From positions 72,293 through 136,292 of the forward strand of contig JAOBSW010001063.1 of assembly GCA_026214975.1 (NCBI GenBank): a stretch of DNA of 64,000 nt, given 5' to 3'. The stretch comes from Gentiana macrophylla. Taxonomy: Eukaryota; Streptophyta; Magnoliopsida; Gentianales; Gentianaceae. The position numbers and the translations under genes are program-made. Of the stretch, positions 20,666 to 32,872 are shown one piece after another. Below the pieces are notes generated by a model. It did not search any database. It saw only the letters and a program-made list of their open reading frames with translations, and was not told the DNA's origin. The number at the start of each line of letters is the position of its first letter. Within the stretch, counting starts at the first letter, position 1.

Positions 20666-22930
20666 TCTAATGTGCGACAACTTTAATAGAAATACAAAGA
20701 AATCAAAGAATGGTCTGAACGGAAAATCATGCTCACCACCGGCACAACTATCACTATGTCGATGAGACGTTTTCAAGTAGAAGCAAATTCCTATGCAACT
20801 GAAACAAATACTACATCACAATGGAAATAATATATCCACTATGCAAAAACACTACGTTACATCCATCATATAACGAAAAGATTTAGAATACAACTGTTTC
20901 AACTTCCAACAATATTGTACCAAGTGAGATGTATACTATAACAAAAATAACTTTTCGCGGCGTGCAAAATATTATTGGCAGTAAGACATTGCATCTTTGC
21001 ACAATTATTTGCATCTTCTTGTGCAGATTATTGGCGATACCATGTGGCGCTACCTGGTCTTACTATTATTTGCATCTTACTTTTTGTGCTGCCGAATTAA
21101 TTGTTTATATTAAAAACGTCGTCCAGAGGCACGCTGCCAAATCGATTAATAGCAGCGTACTAATGTGCGCTGCGGACAAGTTTTTATTTTTAAAAAGAAA
21201 TTATTTACCCAAGAACTGCTGTTCACCTATACACAATGTTTACAATACACGACTCAATACCATACCAAGTACCACAACAATAGAAATACTAAATCAAACA
21301 TATTGGAAGTAGTAGGAAAATACATTAAGACACAAATATCCCTCTACATATCATGTTTATACTAAAAGAACTATGACAAAACAGAGTCCAATTATTGGAT
21401 TGAAAATCACTCTTCAAAACAGAGTACCCTTGGTACAATGTTTCATGGTTAATCCAAGCTAAAAAAAAAAAAAGGACAATTAAACAAAACAGGATCACAT
21501 TTCTTGCTTTTAATGCCAGCAACATTACAAATTCAACCATTCAACCACTAGATTGGCTAAAAGAAAAAAACATCAACATGCAGGTCTGCTTTGCTAACAC
21601 GCGATTTCAGTTATCCGTTTTTTAACCACGAAACAACATAGTTTGAACCTAAAAATTCGACGACAGGCCTCAGCATTCTTACCTTACAAGCCTCATTGGC
21701 AATTATATTCTGTTTTCCTTAAAAGCACCAATTATTTGGTAAAAAACCTACCAAATAATGGGTGTATTGTGTTAGGAAAATTACAAGACTCTGGATGGAG
21801 AGTTTACTCTGTTTTCCACCCATTAATCTGCTATGCTTCTGCTAGATGATAAAAACTCCTGCAAGACACTATGAAAATCCATCAATGCTAAACAAATGTG
21901 AAAGAATTAACACAAAAGCCGTTAAGACATTTCTTTTTTGAGTTCACTTACTTCCCTAAATGACCATGAAAAAGTAAGAATAAATATAAATGATGGACTC
22001 TACATCTTATAAATGAGAGGAAAAAAATTACCAACAATTCATGTAATTATCAGCAATGAAACATCAAATGGACAAAATAGCTAAAACAAAATCATGAACC
22101 AACTCACATTTCTTTCCAAAAAAAATCCCTTGTTTATTTCAATCAATCATGTATAGTTACCATAAATCCTATACAATCAGATTTTCTTTCACATGACTGT
22201 GTAAATTAATCAAATACTACTCAAAACAAAATCAAAAAAAGAAAAAAAAAAAAAGACAACATAATAGGCCTTTTCTACATGTGTGTATATCTCTTTTTTT
22301 TAACGAATCGTCATCCATTGAAAAAATGCAATATTTTGTTTAGGTTCTCTCCAAGAACATATTCTTGTGACATTAATTAATAGCAGCACCAAGATCTTTT
22401 AATACTAGCATTCTTCATCTTTAACCGCAACATTAATACAACTCTTTATATTTGAAGCCAAATTTTTTATCCTCCAAAGTCGCACAACTTTTTCTAGCAG
22501 CTAGCACCAAAACAAAATCCCCCACCACTGTCTCCTCTCCAATTTTGCCGACTTACTTCCTCTGGCCATCGCCGCCGCCGTCGTCTTCCCAAGAATTCCA
22601 TCATATTTTCCACTCTTTGATGGAGAAATGGCTATGTAAAAATCAAAATTTCACAACACAAGTTAAATCACTATCTATTCAGCACCTTAGCACACACATA
22701 TACAATTGATTCAGTACTTTAGAGGTGGATAAAAACAGTGACCATATAGAAATCAGATACAAGAACCCGCGATTCATTACTTAAGAGGTAGATTTGAACG
22801 GTTGCCATATACAAATCAAATACATGAGTCATGTAGCAGTTACTTGTTCGTTGTTCTGTAAAAGAAATTTCTAATTTTGCTCCTTTTACACCCAAAAAAA
22901 TCATCTCCCTAAACATGAGAAAATACAAAC
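20666..22930. other. Unassigned AT-rich sequence; possible remnant of a CACTA-type DNA transposon
   Basis: At ~20935-21180 a GC-richer block begins ACTATAACAAAAAT and contains short recurring GCGGCG, GGCGATACC and CGCTGCC units. These resemble subterminal repeats of plant CACTA elements. No matching second terminus was found. The rest, including a GCCGCCGCCG run near 22570, shows no supported gene. Confidence 0.3.
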
Positions 22931-23935
22931 ACAAACGCATTATGTCCCTAGGGAGTATAGTGGTCACAAGGTCGAATCCACAGGGAGTAATGTCTATGTA
23001 TCAAAGCCGAAGTTAAACTTAGTTCAGGTCAAAATAATAGTGGAGGATTGTATGCTAATGCAGAAATAAAGATTATACCAACGGTTCTACTTCTAGATAT
23101 TAAAAGATATAGCCGAACTATGATCCCACGAGCTACTTTTACCCCTAAGGAAGGACTTGACAGGGAGCGTGTCTTAACCGACCTACCTATCCAATGTAGT
23201 TTAACGACATCCACGGGTGCCAACTCCTAATTCTAGTGATTAGACTGAACAACTCGATCTAACCACCCTATGTGAAGCTAACCGACTCTCCTTTTAGAAA
23301 ACCGATTATCCTAACATGATTAAGCTTTAGAGCTGCTCGAACAACGATGACAAACCTCTATATTGGAAACGGACCTAACAACTAGGCCGAATCTACGCAA
23401 CGATCCTAAAACCCCTTATCCCACATCTCACCGCAAAATGCATCTATAAGTTTGATGTGTGTGACAGTGAACTAGGTGATCAATCTAATTCAAAGATGTT
23501 AAAATAAGTTTTAGGACGTGGATTAATCGTTAAAACATTCAATTACGCACTACACAAATCCCAATCTCATCCCCCTTAGGGTTTTTGCTCGTTTTCACAT
23601 AATTCGGCTACACATGCGATTAGCTACTCATGATTATGCTATTAAACAAAATAAGAAAGGAAAACATGCTAGAAATAATAAAAGGGAAATAATTGATTAC
23701 CATAAAATAGCAGAAAATCTGATCCACAATGTATGACGAAATATTTGCACCGAAAAGTCGAATCTTTTGTTCTTGAAAAGTAAATCTAAGCTATAACAAG
23801 TGTGTAGAATCGAAGGGAGTAATCTATGGAATCAAAGGATTGAAAGGTGATCAAACTACACTAAAATCTCCCCTAAATCGCCTAGGAAAAATCTAAAGAC
23901 GGCCAAAGATAATTAGAAATTTGAATGAGTGCTGC

Positions 23936-23947
23936 AGATTTATAGTA
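23936..23947 (-). promoter_or_regulatory. TATA box of the minus-strand LTR
   Basis: On the minus strand this reads ACTATAAATCTG, ~720 bases from the LTR start. The word cluster begins ~35 bases upstream of it. Confidence 0.5.
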
Positions 23948-23980
23948 TAGGTCGAAAAATCGCTTCATCGGTCACTTAAC

Positions 23981-24317
23981 GAGCAGCGTTTGGATCTTGG
24001 CAGACGCTAGTTTGCCTGGAAATCTTGATGATATTAGGGTTTCATCTTCTGTGAACTAGCGTTTGCCTTGCCTTGAACGCTCATTCAGAGATCATGCCTT
24101 GAGGAGACGAACGCCCGTTTGAGTTATATGAGCTTTTTGAATCGGGCTGAACCCCTCCAAACGCCAGTTTGGGTGTAATTTGAACGCATGGTTGGCCAAA
24201 ACTCTAACTTTCAGTACCAACAGCTACTTCTGTGAACGCTAGTTTGCATTGGCCAAACGCCAGTTTGAGGTAGGCTTGAGGCAAACGCCAGTTTGGGGTT
24301 GGGCAAACGCCAGTTTG
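23981..24317. promoter_or_regulatory. Cluster of CAAACGCCAGTTTG words in LTR U3
   Basis: Four exact copies of CAAACGCCAGTTTG at 24158-24171, 24254-24267, 24282-24295 and 24304-24317. Close variants lie at 24004-24014, 24054-24064 (reverse orientation), 24109-24122 and 24235-24246, with more degenerate copies at ~23981, ~24075 and ~24182. Each word has the inverted arms CAAAC and GTTTG around GCCA. Confidence 0.8.
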
Positions 24318-24666
24318 CCTTGACTTCACTCCAAACTTGACTTTTCCTCACTTTCATGCTGATTTCGAGCCACGACCACGCTTCTCATCCCACAACATCG
24401 CCTTCCGGGTCCTCGAGTCACCTAAGTCCTGCAATAACATATACGAACAAACACCACGCGTAATTCCGCAAGATAAAAGTGCTCGGAAAATAGATAAATA
24501 TCGTTAAAAAGGCGGAGTTTACTATCGATATGACAGTTTAACTCCCCGTTCATATAACTCTCGATATTACTCTTAAACAGGTCTATATCTACCCAAAACA
24601 TGCCAATAAAGTGATAAACAGGGGTTAAACTGCACACCAAAGTACAGTAAAGTTGACTCCCATCAC

Positions 24667-25560
24667 TGATCACAAATTCCCGTTCATATCTCCTTCGAAC
24701 ACCTAACTTGTATTAGTAGTTTTACTAAACAAAGTAGTATAACCGTCAATGAAAAATTACTTATAATTAAACCGTTATCCAAACCGATTGAGAAAACCTA
24801 ATAAAAACCATAACGGGTACACTCTGATAACCAAAATAGTAACAGTCCAACCTTAATCGGCAGTGTATTGGATCGGATGTACTATAGAGGTGAGCAAGGT
24901 CATATCCCACAGATAATCAATCGAGTACCAAAGTCATATTCGTACTTAGTTTAGGCTAATCAAGTTTGTTCACGGTTTAATTATACTACGGAGATATTTA
25001 AACTAGAGATAATAAGAGAGAGATACATAGCCAAACCATAATCCAATTGAATAATTTCGCCCCTCTAATTGATTATTTGGGAATGGGCTTAACCAACCAA
25101 CCAACCTTACCGTTATATCGACATCATTCGTGAGTGCAAACTCCTAAAGTATTACTAGACGTCATGCAACAACCTAGTACCATTTGCCGACCGAAACAAA
25201 ATTAAGAACTAGAGTCGCTCGATGTACATGCACCGACAAACCTCATTGCGTAATCGAATCTAAACAACTCAGTCAATTATACATAACGATCATATAACCC
25301 CTTTTCTTACACCCCTTCACAACATACATTTATAAAAGTGGTGTGTGAGATCATGAATCAAGTGATTAGATCAATTCAAGCATTAAGCACAAGTTCTAAT
25401 TGGTTTCTACGAATGCATTTCTCGGCTAGGTAACAATTTCTTTATTCCTCCTTCGCATTAGATTCGTGTTATTTAATTCATACAAGTTTTTAGATTCGTT
25501 TTTCGAAGTAGAATCTTGTTTCTACTGTGCTGGTTGAATCCGATTCAACCCGGATGATCT
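24667..25560 (-). repeat. Second minus-strand LTR-like stretch, right end uncertain
   Basis: On the minus strand it ends TTTGTGATCA at 24667, one base from the start of the neighbouring LTR. It carries a CTGTGGGATATGACCTTG block near 24895-24920. The stretch 25300-25400 resembles 23420-23500, so the two LTRs are distant relatives. The right part (25450-25560) loses similarity. Confidence 0.5.
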
Positions 25561-25690
25561 GAAACTCGATTTAGGATTCCCGGAAGGAAAAAAGCGGCCG
25601 CCTCCGTGAGCTCGCCTGAGTTTTTAGGGTCCAAATACCAGTTCAGGGTCGGGTCAGAACTTCATATTTCCAACAAAAAAATTTGGGGTT
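25561..25690. other. Short unassigned stretch
   Basis: Contains a GC-rich block (AAGCGGCCGCCTCCG near 25600). No feature identified. Confidence 0.3.
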
Positions 25691-26290
25691 AGGTTGTAAT
25701 TATATGTGTTGAAATAGAACCTTAGAAGAAACCTTTAATGTAACAAAGGCTAAAATTTTACTTGTGATACCTTAAGAAATTTTCATATATAACGGAAATA
25801 CATTAAATATAAATCGATGTATGTTTTTTTGTTTTTTTATTTTAAAAGGGTACATGACATACCTTCAAAATCCACTATTCACTTTTGAAAAAGGGGGAAT
25901 GAGGGAGAAGGACAAAAATATTTCATCAATCGAGTAGAAGGACGATCTTTTGAAACTTTTGCATAAACGACAAAACTATTTATTCATTGTCAAAATTCAC
26001 TTGTATTCGAAATTCATTGTTTAAATTCATTCTTAAATTCATTGTTGAAATTCACTAATTTTCAAAATTCATCATTTAAATTCACTAATTTTTGGGATTC
26101 ATTTATTAAAATTATTGTCAAAATTCACCGATTTGGGATTCATTGGGAGATTATTTGATTTTTGGGATTATTTGTTTGTCATTCTTCTCGCTTATAAAAA
26201 TTATCAGATTGTCTTTCTCCCTATAAAAACTATGTAGCTGTCCTGTTACTTAAAAATATTTCAGATTATGTCTTTATCCCTAATTTTCCA
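25690..26290 (-). repeat. Dispersed repeat copy, inverted relative to those at 27855-29760
   Basis: Bases ~25880-26000 match the reverse complement of ~28720-28830, including GGACAAAAATATTTCATCA and AACTTTTGCATAAA. Bases ~25735-25780 match ~29850-29885 in direct orientation. It also has runs of AAATTCATT units. The element class is unknown. Confidence 0.6.
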
Positions 26291-26429
26291 TTTGAAAAAT
26301 TATTTGGGCTATTCCTTTGTCCAATTGGTTACTTTCCAGAAATTATTTGGCATATTCCTTCGTCCCATTGGTCACTTATATACCAATATATTTATTTGGA
26401 CTACTCCTTTGTCCCATGTCAAAATTTTG

Positions 26430-26850
26430 TAATTCTATAATGAAATTAGTTATTAAATGACCGTATATCATATATGGATTCATATCATTATCTTTATTGA
26501 TTTATTTATCGGGAATGTTCTGAAGTCGCACAAGAGATTTGCAGGCTGCTCCCAGAACGACGTTAGTTGATCATAAGGGTAAGGAGTGGGATATGACAGA
26601 CTATGAGATCCTGAACTCCAATCTATGATAGAACATATATAGTTAATATTTTGTTATTCAACAATGGAATTAGTTATTAAATAATTATAAACCATAACGG
26701 ATTCATATGATTAATTATCATTACAAATTTATTTATTGGGATTTTAGTTCTGTTCATACGTCGTGGTGAGAGCTTCGCGGGCTACTCCTAAAACGACCAT
26801 GGTTGACCCTAAAGGGTAGGGTGTGGGCTTTGACAGACTGTGAGATCCCG
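26430..26850. repeat. Diverged tandem duplication, ~225-base period
   Basis: Two copies (~26430-26625 and ~26660-26850) share GAAATTAGTTATTAAAT-like starts, a CCCAGAACGAC/CCTAAAACGAC block and a GACAGACTnTGAGATCC end. Divergence is substantial. Confidence 0.65.
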
Positions 26851-26887
26851 AATGAAGGGAATGAGTTTTCATTCCATTCTATCATTT

Positions 26888-27535
26888 TAGCGTGTTTGGT
26901 TGCGAGAGAAGGGAATGAGTTTTCATTCCATTGGAATGATTTTTTTTACCATTTTCATTCCATCAAAAAATGGATGGAATGGACGGAATGGTTTGATGGA
27001 ATGAAATGTGAGCATAACCTAGTGATAAAAAATCAACCACCGCCCGCCCGCAACCTCCCGTTGCACCTGCCCACCCCACCGCAATCCACCACCACCGCCC
27101 TCCACCGAACCACCACCCTTCACCGCCGCCGCCTACCCTGTCACCACCCTCAGCACAACTCGTCATCATCCCCCATCATAACCCAACCCACAACCATCAC
27201 AACCCACCACCACCACCGCCACCGCCATAACAACCAATGGTATCACACACCACAACCACCACCTCAACCACCACTATCGCACACCACAACCACTACTATC
27301 GCACACCTCACATCATCCTCCGCCACCCACCATCGCTTGCTACACTCGTTATCATGCATGCTCATCACCCACCGTGTTACTTGTCACATCTAATACAATC
27401 TTGCATATTTCATTCCATTGCATGCCAAACATAGGAATGAAATCGGTTTCATTCCATTCCATTGCATTCCATTCCATCAGTTTCATTCCATTTCGTTACA
27501 TTCCAGCAATCCAAACGCACCCTCAATGATTAAGG
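26888..27535. mobile_element. GGAATG-rich foldback (MITE-like) element with CCA-rich core
   Basis: The left end GCGTGTTTGGTTGC and the inverted right end (GTGCGTTTGGATTGC on the minus strand) form imperfect terminal inverted repeats. Both sides carry GGAATGAAATG or CATTCCATT runs in opposite orientation. The core at ~27035-27390 is a CCACCACC-rich, nearly G-free tract. GTTTGG-type termini with GGAATG arms are common in non-autonomous plant elements. No target duplication was settled on. Just left, 26856-26880 and 26909-26933 are identical 25-mers. Confidence 0.55.
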
Positions 27536-27854
27536 TAGTACATAATAAACTCAATCCTACTGTAAATACTACATCCAACTCACAAAAAGTGTCTACTTTT
27601 TGTGGTGCACACAATTAAGAAAACAATTTAATGTGTTGTATTTTAAGTAGTGATTGACATATATACTCCTATCAAATAATAAATGGTCCTTTGGAATATG
27701 AAATGAATATATAAACATTAAATGTTATGATAGATGTATGTTTGAAAAAAATGTATTAAATGATGTAATGATTTTTTAAATGATCACTTTTTTTGGGACA
27801 ATTCATTTTAATAGAGTAGACATTTTTTGTGGGACGAAGGTAGTAACTCTTATA

Positions 27855-28866
27855 CATGAAATTTATGATTAAATAATATAGAAAATTAGGTGAAATGACA
27901 TATTTTGGAATATTTTTAAATAACATGACACCCAAATATTTTTTTATAGGGCAAATGACAACTTCTACAATTTTTATAGCTTAAAGGACAAAACAAAAAA
28001 ATCGCGTACGCTGGCAACACTGTTGTTCGCCTACTTCAATTTTTTTTTTCTCTTTCCACAATTTTCAAACACTCATATCGTTTTATCTAGATCTCCAAAC
28101 GTGATGAAAATGCCACCGAATTTTTATTTTTTCATGCTCTTCGTTTTGAGACTTAATTCGATATAATTACATCGTTTTCGTGAGATTCACGACAGTGAAT
28201 CCCAAAAAGCATTGAATTTCAATAGTGACTTTCGAATAATAGTGAATTTCGACAGCGGATGTTCAAAAATTACAGTCGGAATATGGTGAATTCGATCTCA
28301 AAATAAATAGCATGATAAAATAAAAAAATTGGTGAAAGAATTTTCAAATTTGGAGTTTTTTTTTTTTTTTTTTTTTTGTCAAAATATGGTGAATTTGATC
28401 TCAAAATAAATAGCATGATAAAATAAAATTTTGGTGAAAGAATTTTCAAATTTGGAGTTTTTTTATTTTTTATTTTTTATTTTTTTACACACGCACGCAC
28501 CCTTTTTAGCCCCAACTGGGGCTCGTACCCGCAACCTCCGGATTAAGAACCACGGCACTAACCACTAGGCCGATGCCTTGGCTCAAATTTGAAGTTTTAG
28601 ATTAAGGGATATAAGTGTTTTAAAAAGATAGATAAGAGGGAAAGTATGTGGGTTTTCTTTTTTTGGAGGGGGGAGGGGGGGGGGGGAGGGGGTGAAGGAA
28701 CGGGCGTCCGGCATTTAAAAAAAATTAATTTAGTTCTTTATGCAAAAGTTTTGAAAGGTTGTCCTATTCCCTAAATGATGAAATATTTTTGTCCTCGTCT
28801 CCAATTCCCCCAAAATAATAAACCCTGAGGGTTTTTATTTCAGTGTCATTTATATGCATATGATAA
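27855..28866 (+). repeat. Dispersed repeat, copy A (with SINE insertion)
   Basis: Collinear with 28950-29760: shared TTTATGATTAAATAATAT, then TTTTGGAATATTTTT, a GAATTTTCAAATTTGGAGTT block and ATTTATATGCATA at the end. It also contains a local ~90-base duplication (28297-28360 and 28384-28455) that copy B lacks. No coding content. Confidence 0.7.
28461..28583 (-). mobile_element. tRNA-derived SINE with target duplication
   Basis: On the minus strand the head has a box A-like GGCCTAGTGGTTAGTGCCG (near 28555-28572) and a box B-like GTTGCGGGTACGAGCCCC (28518-28535). The 3' end is an A-rich tail of (A)nT units (28461-28494 complement). Flanks are a 14-bp duplication with one mismatch, CAAATTTGGAGTTT at 28447-28460 and CAAATTTGAAGTTT at 28584-28597. 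RNA polymerase III would be expected to transcribe it. Confidence 0.8.
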
Positions 28867-28949
28867 GCAAATAAAAGAACCAATAAGAAAATATTACTTT
28901 TATTCAATTAAAACAATTAATACATTATTGTATTTTCAGGCATTATGTA

Positions 28950-29760
28950 TTGAGGTTTATGATTAAATAATATGGAGAATTAGGGATAATGACAGCTTTT
29001 GGAATATTTTTTAGTAACACGACAACCGCACATTTTTTATTGGGAGAATGACAACTTTTATAATTTTTAAAACCTGAAGGACAAAAAACAATTAAAAAAA
29101 ATTCGCACGGATCAAGATCTAGGACCTGGGACTGGGACTTTTTTTCTCTTTCCTCCCCTATTTTCAAATCCTCATTTTTTTTTTATCAAAATCTCCAAAC
29201 GTGATGAAACTTTCACTGAATTTTTTTATTTTTTGATGTTCTTCGATTTGAGACTTGGTTTGATATAATTACATCGTTTTTCATGAGATTCGCTGTCCCA
29301 GTAAATCCCGAAAATTAGTGAATATCGACAGTGAATTTTGAAAACAGTGAATTTCGATAGCGGATTTTCTGAAATCACATCGAAATATATTGAATGTGAT
29401 CTCAAAATAAAGAGCATGAGAAAATAAAAAAATTGGTGAAAGAATTTTCAAATTTGGAGTTCTAGATTGAGAGATATAAAGATTTAAAAAAGATGGATGA
29501 TAAAGACAGTGTGTTTTGATATTCTTTTATTTTTTTCTGGAAAAAGGCGCTAGAAAATAAATAAAATAAAATATTTTTGTCATTTATGTAAAAGTTTCAA
29601 AAAACAAATATTCTCTTTAATTGATGAATTGTTAGTGTTTCTCTCTCATTTCCCCTAAATAATAAACCATATATTTTCTTCTTCTTTTTTAGTTATTATA
29701 TATTTTCTTTTAGTGTCATTTATATGCATACGATAAGCAAATAAAAGATCAATAAGAAGA
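28950..29760 (+). repeat. Dispersed repeat, copy B
   Basis: Second direct copy of the unit at 27855-28866, ~1.1 kb downstream and without the SINE. It has about the divergence expected of an old duplication. Confidence 0.7.
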
Positions 29761-31892
29761 GAGTATTATTTTTATTTAATTAAAATAATTCATTATTGTC
29801 TTTTCGGAATTACTCCTAACACTTGGAACCATAAATTGCTGAACGTGACAAAGGCTAAAATTTTGGTTGTGATACCTTAAGAACGATATATTTTCTAACG
29901 TCTAAATAGATGAGGACTCAATTCAAATTCAAAATAAACGCTCATATATATATATACAGACAAGTTTATAGAATATGACGGCCTGAAAACCCGTGTATCA
30001 TCCACGAGACAATTTGACGATTCAAGTTTGTAGAATATGACGGCCCTACGATAATACAATAAAATCAATTGTCAACAATTGTTAGTACAATACACTACAC
30101 TTATACACAACCAACATACATTAGGCATGCATGTGCTTTATGCAAGAGACAGGAACCAGGGATTTTAAATCGGGTGAAATTTAATGATTATATCGAGTTA
30201 AATCGGATGAAATTTGGATTAAGAATATTTTATGGATCCGACTAGACTACACATATTTTTAGTGTAATATTTGTTATGTCGGGTGAGAACATTTCTCAAT
30301 TTATACACACCTCCGTCCTTGTGCCTATGGAACCAAATATCGAATGCATTGTAATTTTAAACTTGAAGACATATTCATTCCGACATACATTCCAAACACG
30401 CTAGGCATTAAAGTGCAAAAAAAAAAAAAAAACCTTCGTAGCAGCCGACACATCGTTAAAAAGACACCAACACAGAATGATTATAAAAGCATTTTAATGC
30501 ACCAAACTGATCCAAACACCGAGGTAAAGGATGGCAACACCAATCGAAGCACATAAAAATCCAAAAGCAACCGCGCGCCCTACACCAGAAAACTCAACAA
30601 ACCGGATAGTAATTCAAATGAAAGAGATAAGAAGCTGGTATAAGTCAACAAAAAGTACATTCAGAAAAACTGCGCAATCTAGATATATCTGTGACAACAT
30701 AAGGAGGAAGACCAAACACTGAGCTTAGAAAAAAGAACAGACAAAGCTCCATCATTAAAGAAACAACCAATAATCGGATTTCATTTTCACCATTTGAATG
30801 TAAGAAACAAACACCATCAAAAAAAAATTATATATACATTTGTTGTCCGATTATTGCCATTATATTATCCTTTCTTCATCAAAATTATGTCTGGCAAGGT
30901 CGGACCAACATCCAATGTAACTGCATATTTTCAATCTCTCCGACATCCTCTATGAAATAAAAAGGGAAGAAACAATATTATCGGATCCTTATAATCATAT
31001 ACCGAAAAAAACTAATTGGGATAAAATTACCTGTGAAAGCCTTGAAAAACAATCATACGTAAACTTTCAAATATAAAGGAATTTTCCCTATAACAATTAT
31101 TTATAAACAATGTAGAATGGACATAAAAAAAAAAAGGGAAAAATAAAGTCCACATGGTTGCTATATTATCAACCCATATATGGTTTGTTGTTCAAAAACC
31201 ACTAACAGAAGAATGCCGGAAATAAAGGATCGGATATGTGTGAAACTTCAAATCGTAACAATCATGGCCGAGAAGAAAATGGGTGGAAATGCTTTAAAAA
31301 AAAAGGAAATTCTAAAAATAAAATAGCATTATTCATGGCAAAAAGCATACGTGTTGCTGGTTTCTTCCCCTGAATTGAGAAGAAACACTTGTTGGAGATT
31401 TGGCAGGTCCCGAAATTTTAATAGTAACGAATTTTGAATTTAAGTAAGATTTGATCGAAATATCCGCTGATGAGGCTTTTGAATTCGAATAAGGTTTGGC
31501 ACTTTTTTTTTTTTTTTTTTGGTTTTCAAAATGGGGCAAAATGAGTGAATGTGATTGCTTAATGTTAGGTAATCAGTCTAAGAATAACTGATGAGTACAT
31601 TAATTTAATATAATTTTTCCCCTGAGTGAATGTGATTGCTTAATGTTAGCTAGTACAAAGCCAGATTGGCATACAGCCCTTCCAAAAGACACCTACATTT
31701 ATTTTAGGGAAAAACTTCCATGCATTAATACATGGCAAGGGTTTGGGTCAGGCTATTAACGGGTCTGAAACGGGTTATTAAGTAATTGATTTTAAACACC
31801 TTCAAAAACATATTAATAGATAGATATACATGTGTTTTTCAACAAAAAAAGATAGATATACATGCTAGGACTATACATGCTATGATATGCAC
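29761..31892. other. Mostly unassigned; weak trace of a minus-strand gene
   Basis: No element termini were identified. On the minus strand ~30580-30497 an AG acceptor is followed by an open run to a stop that reads as a hydrophobic C-terminus (GFLCASIGVAILYLGVWISL). A second short run near 30925-30875 (DVGPTLPDIILMKKG) also ends in a stop. Both could be terminal exons of decayed genes. The protein is not recognised and upstream exons were not found. Confidence 0.3.
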
Positions 31893-31949
31893 TGTTTCTT
31901 ATCGAATGAGCATAATTTAGGAGCAAATTGGATATGCAATATAACACTA

Positions 31950-32190
31950 AATAGACCATCATCATGGGACGAAATCATGTACCGGGAGGACGGGTCTTCC
32001 CATGGATAAGAGTTCTTGGTTGATCTGGGCCATCCTCTCCACGTACGTGCCATGTTTGGTTAACGCTGCCGCATAGAGCTCGTCATAGTCGTCATTGTCT
32101 TCACTCGGAGCAGCTCGGGGAGCAAGGCTCGGCCCTGGGGTGCCGGCATGCCACTTCCCTATACGGTTGTCGGTGGCTGCGTCTAAGGCT
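31950..32190 (-). pseudogene. Fragment of an unrecognised coding sequence (copy A)
   Basis: The minus strand matches the frame seen at 53262-53045: an acidic run (SEDNDDYDELYAAALTKH) followed by QELLSMGRPVLPVHDFVP. In copy A the frame is interrupted by base differences. It may be the end of a retroelement gag or of a host gene; I do not recognise it. Confidence 0.4.
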
Positions 32191-32647
32191 TCTCTAGAAG
32201 GTATTTTTCTTTTCGTTTTTTTATTTTAGCTTTTTCTGTAAAGGGTGGAAATATATTATTCTAGACCGTGATTATAATTTGACAAATAATGGATATCATA
32301 CTTATTTTATCTGTTTTGTGATAAAAAAAATCATCATTTATAAATTGTAATATTTTGAAAGTCAAACAAATTTTCGTATCTTCTTTTGTAACCACGTAGA
32401 TTCGGAATATTTGTTTTAGATATTCGAGAGAGTATGTATTGCACACCTCTTAGTGAATATAGTTATGCATATTTTTTTGAATTAAATATACATATTCTAA
32501 TATATTCATGTTTATTATACATATTTTTAACACGTGTCGTTGACGTGTCATGTCTTTATATTTTAAACTTCATGTCGTATCGTCCGATGTGTCGGTGTCT
32601 TGTGTTCGTAGTACATAGGATAGAACCCATATTTTTTAATTTTCCTA

Positions 32648-32872
32648 TAGAATCCCTTGGATATGGCCTGGTGGTAAGCGATTGAGATGTTGTAGTGCCA
32701 ACTGTTTCCTAAAGCCGAAGGGTGGGGATTCGAGTCCCGTAAAGTAAAAGCCGTGCTTCGAGTAGAAGAAATTATATTAAGGCTGCGCCCAGTGTAATTT
32801 CTTATGTCTCATAATTAACCTCTAATGGGATCGGATGTGAGGAGGGCCTTATGGTTAGGATTTAATCGTTTT
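32648..32872 (+). mobile_element. tRNA-derived SINE inserted in duplication copy A
   Basis: Box A-like TATGGCCTGGTGGTAAGCG near 32663-32680 and box B GGGATTCGAGTCCC at 32725-32738, then a ~130-base body and a T-rich end. It is flanked by a 16-bp duplication TTTTTTAATTTTCCTA at 32632-32647 and 32873-32888. Duplication copy B (53730-53750) shows the single, empty site. The insertion is therefore younger than the segmental duplication. Confidence 0.9.

Larger units (their letters stand above)
22930..24665 (-). repeat. Minus-strand Athila/Tat-type LTR, probably solo; left end approximate
   Basis: On the minus strand the U5-type block CCTGTGGATTCGACCTTG lies near 22960-22990 and the LTR start TGATGGGAGTCAACTTTAC at the right end, 24665. 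No polypurine tract follows 24665 and no primer-binding site is seen on the left, so a solo LTR or a fragment is most likely. A TATA box lies at 23936-23947 (minus) and a cluster of quasi-palindromic words at 23981-24317. Confidence 0.65.

Noticed and set aside
20929..21312. 127-codon plus-strand frame
   Set aside because: Overlaps a possible DNA-transposon remnant; composition and lack of motifs do not support a protein.
26803..27393. 196-codon frame rich in His, Thr and Pro
   Set aside because: It is the translation of GGAATG and CCACC repeat arms of the foldback element, not a conserved protein.
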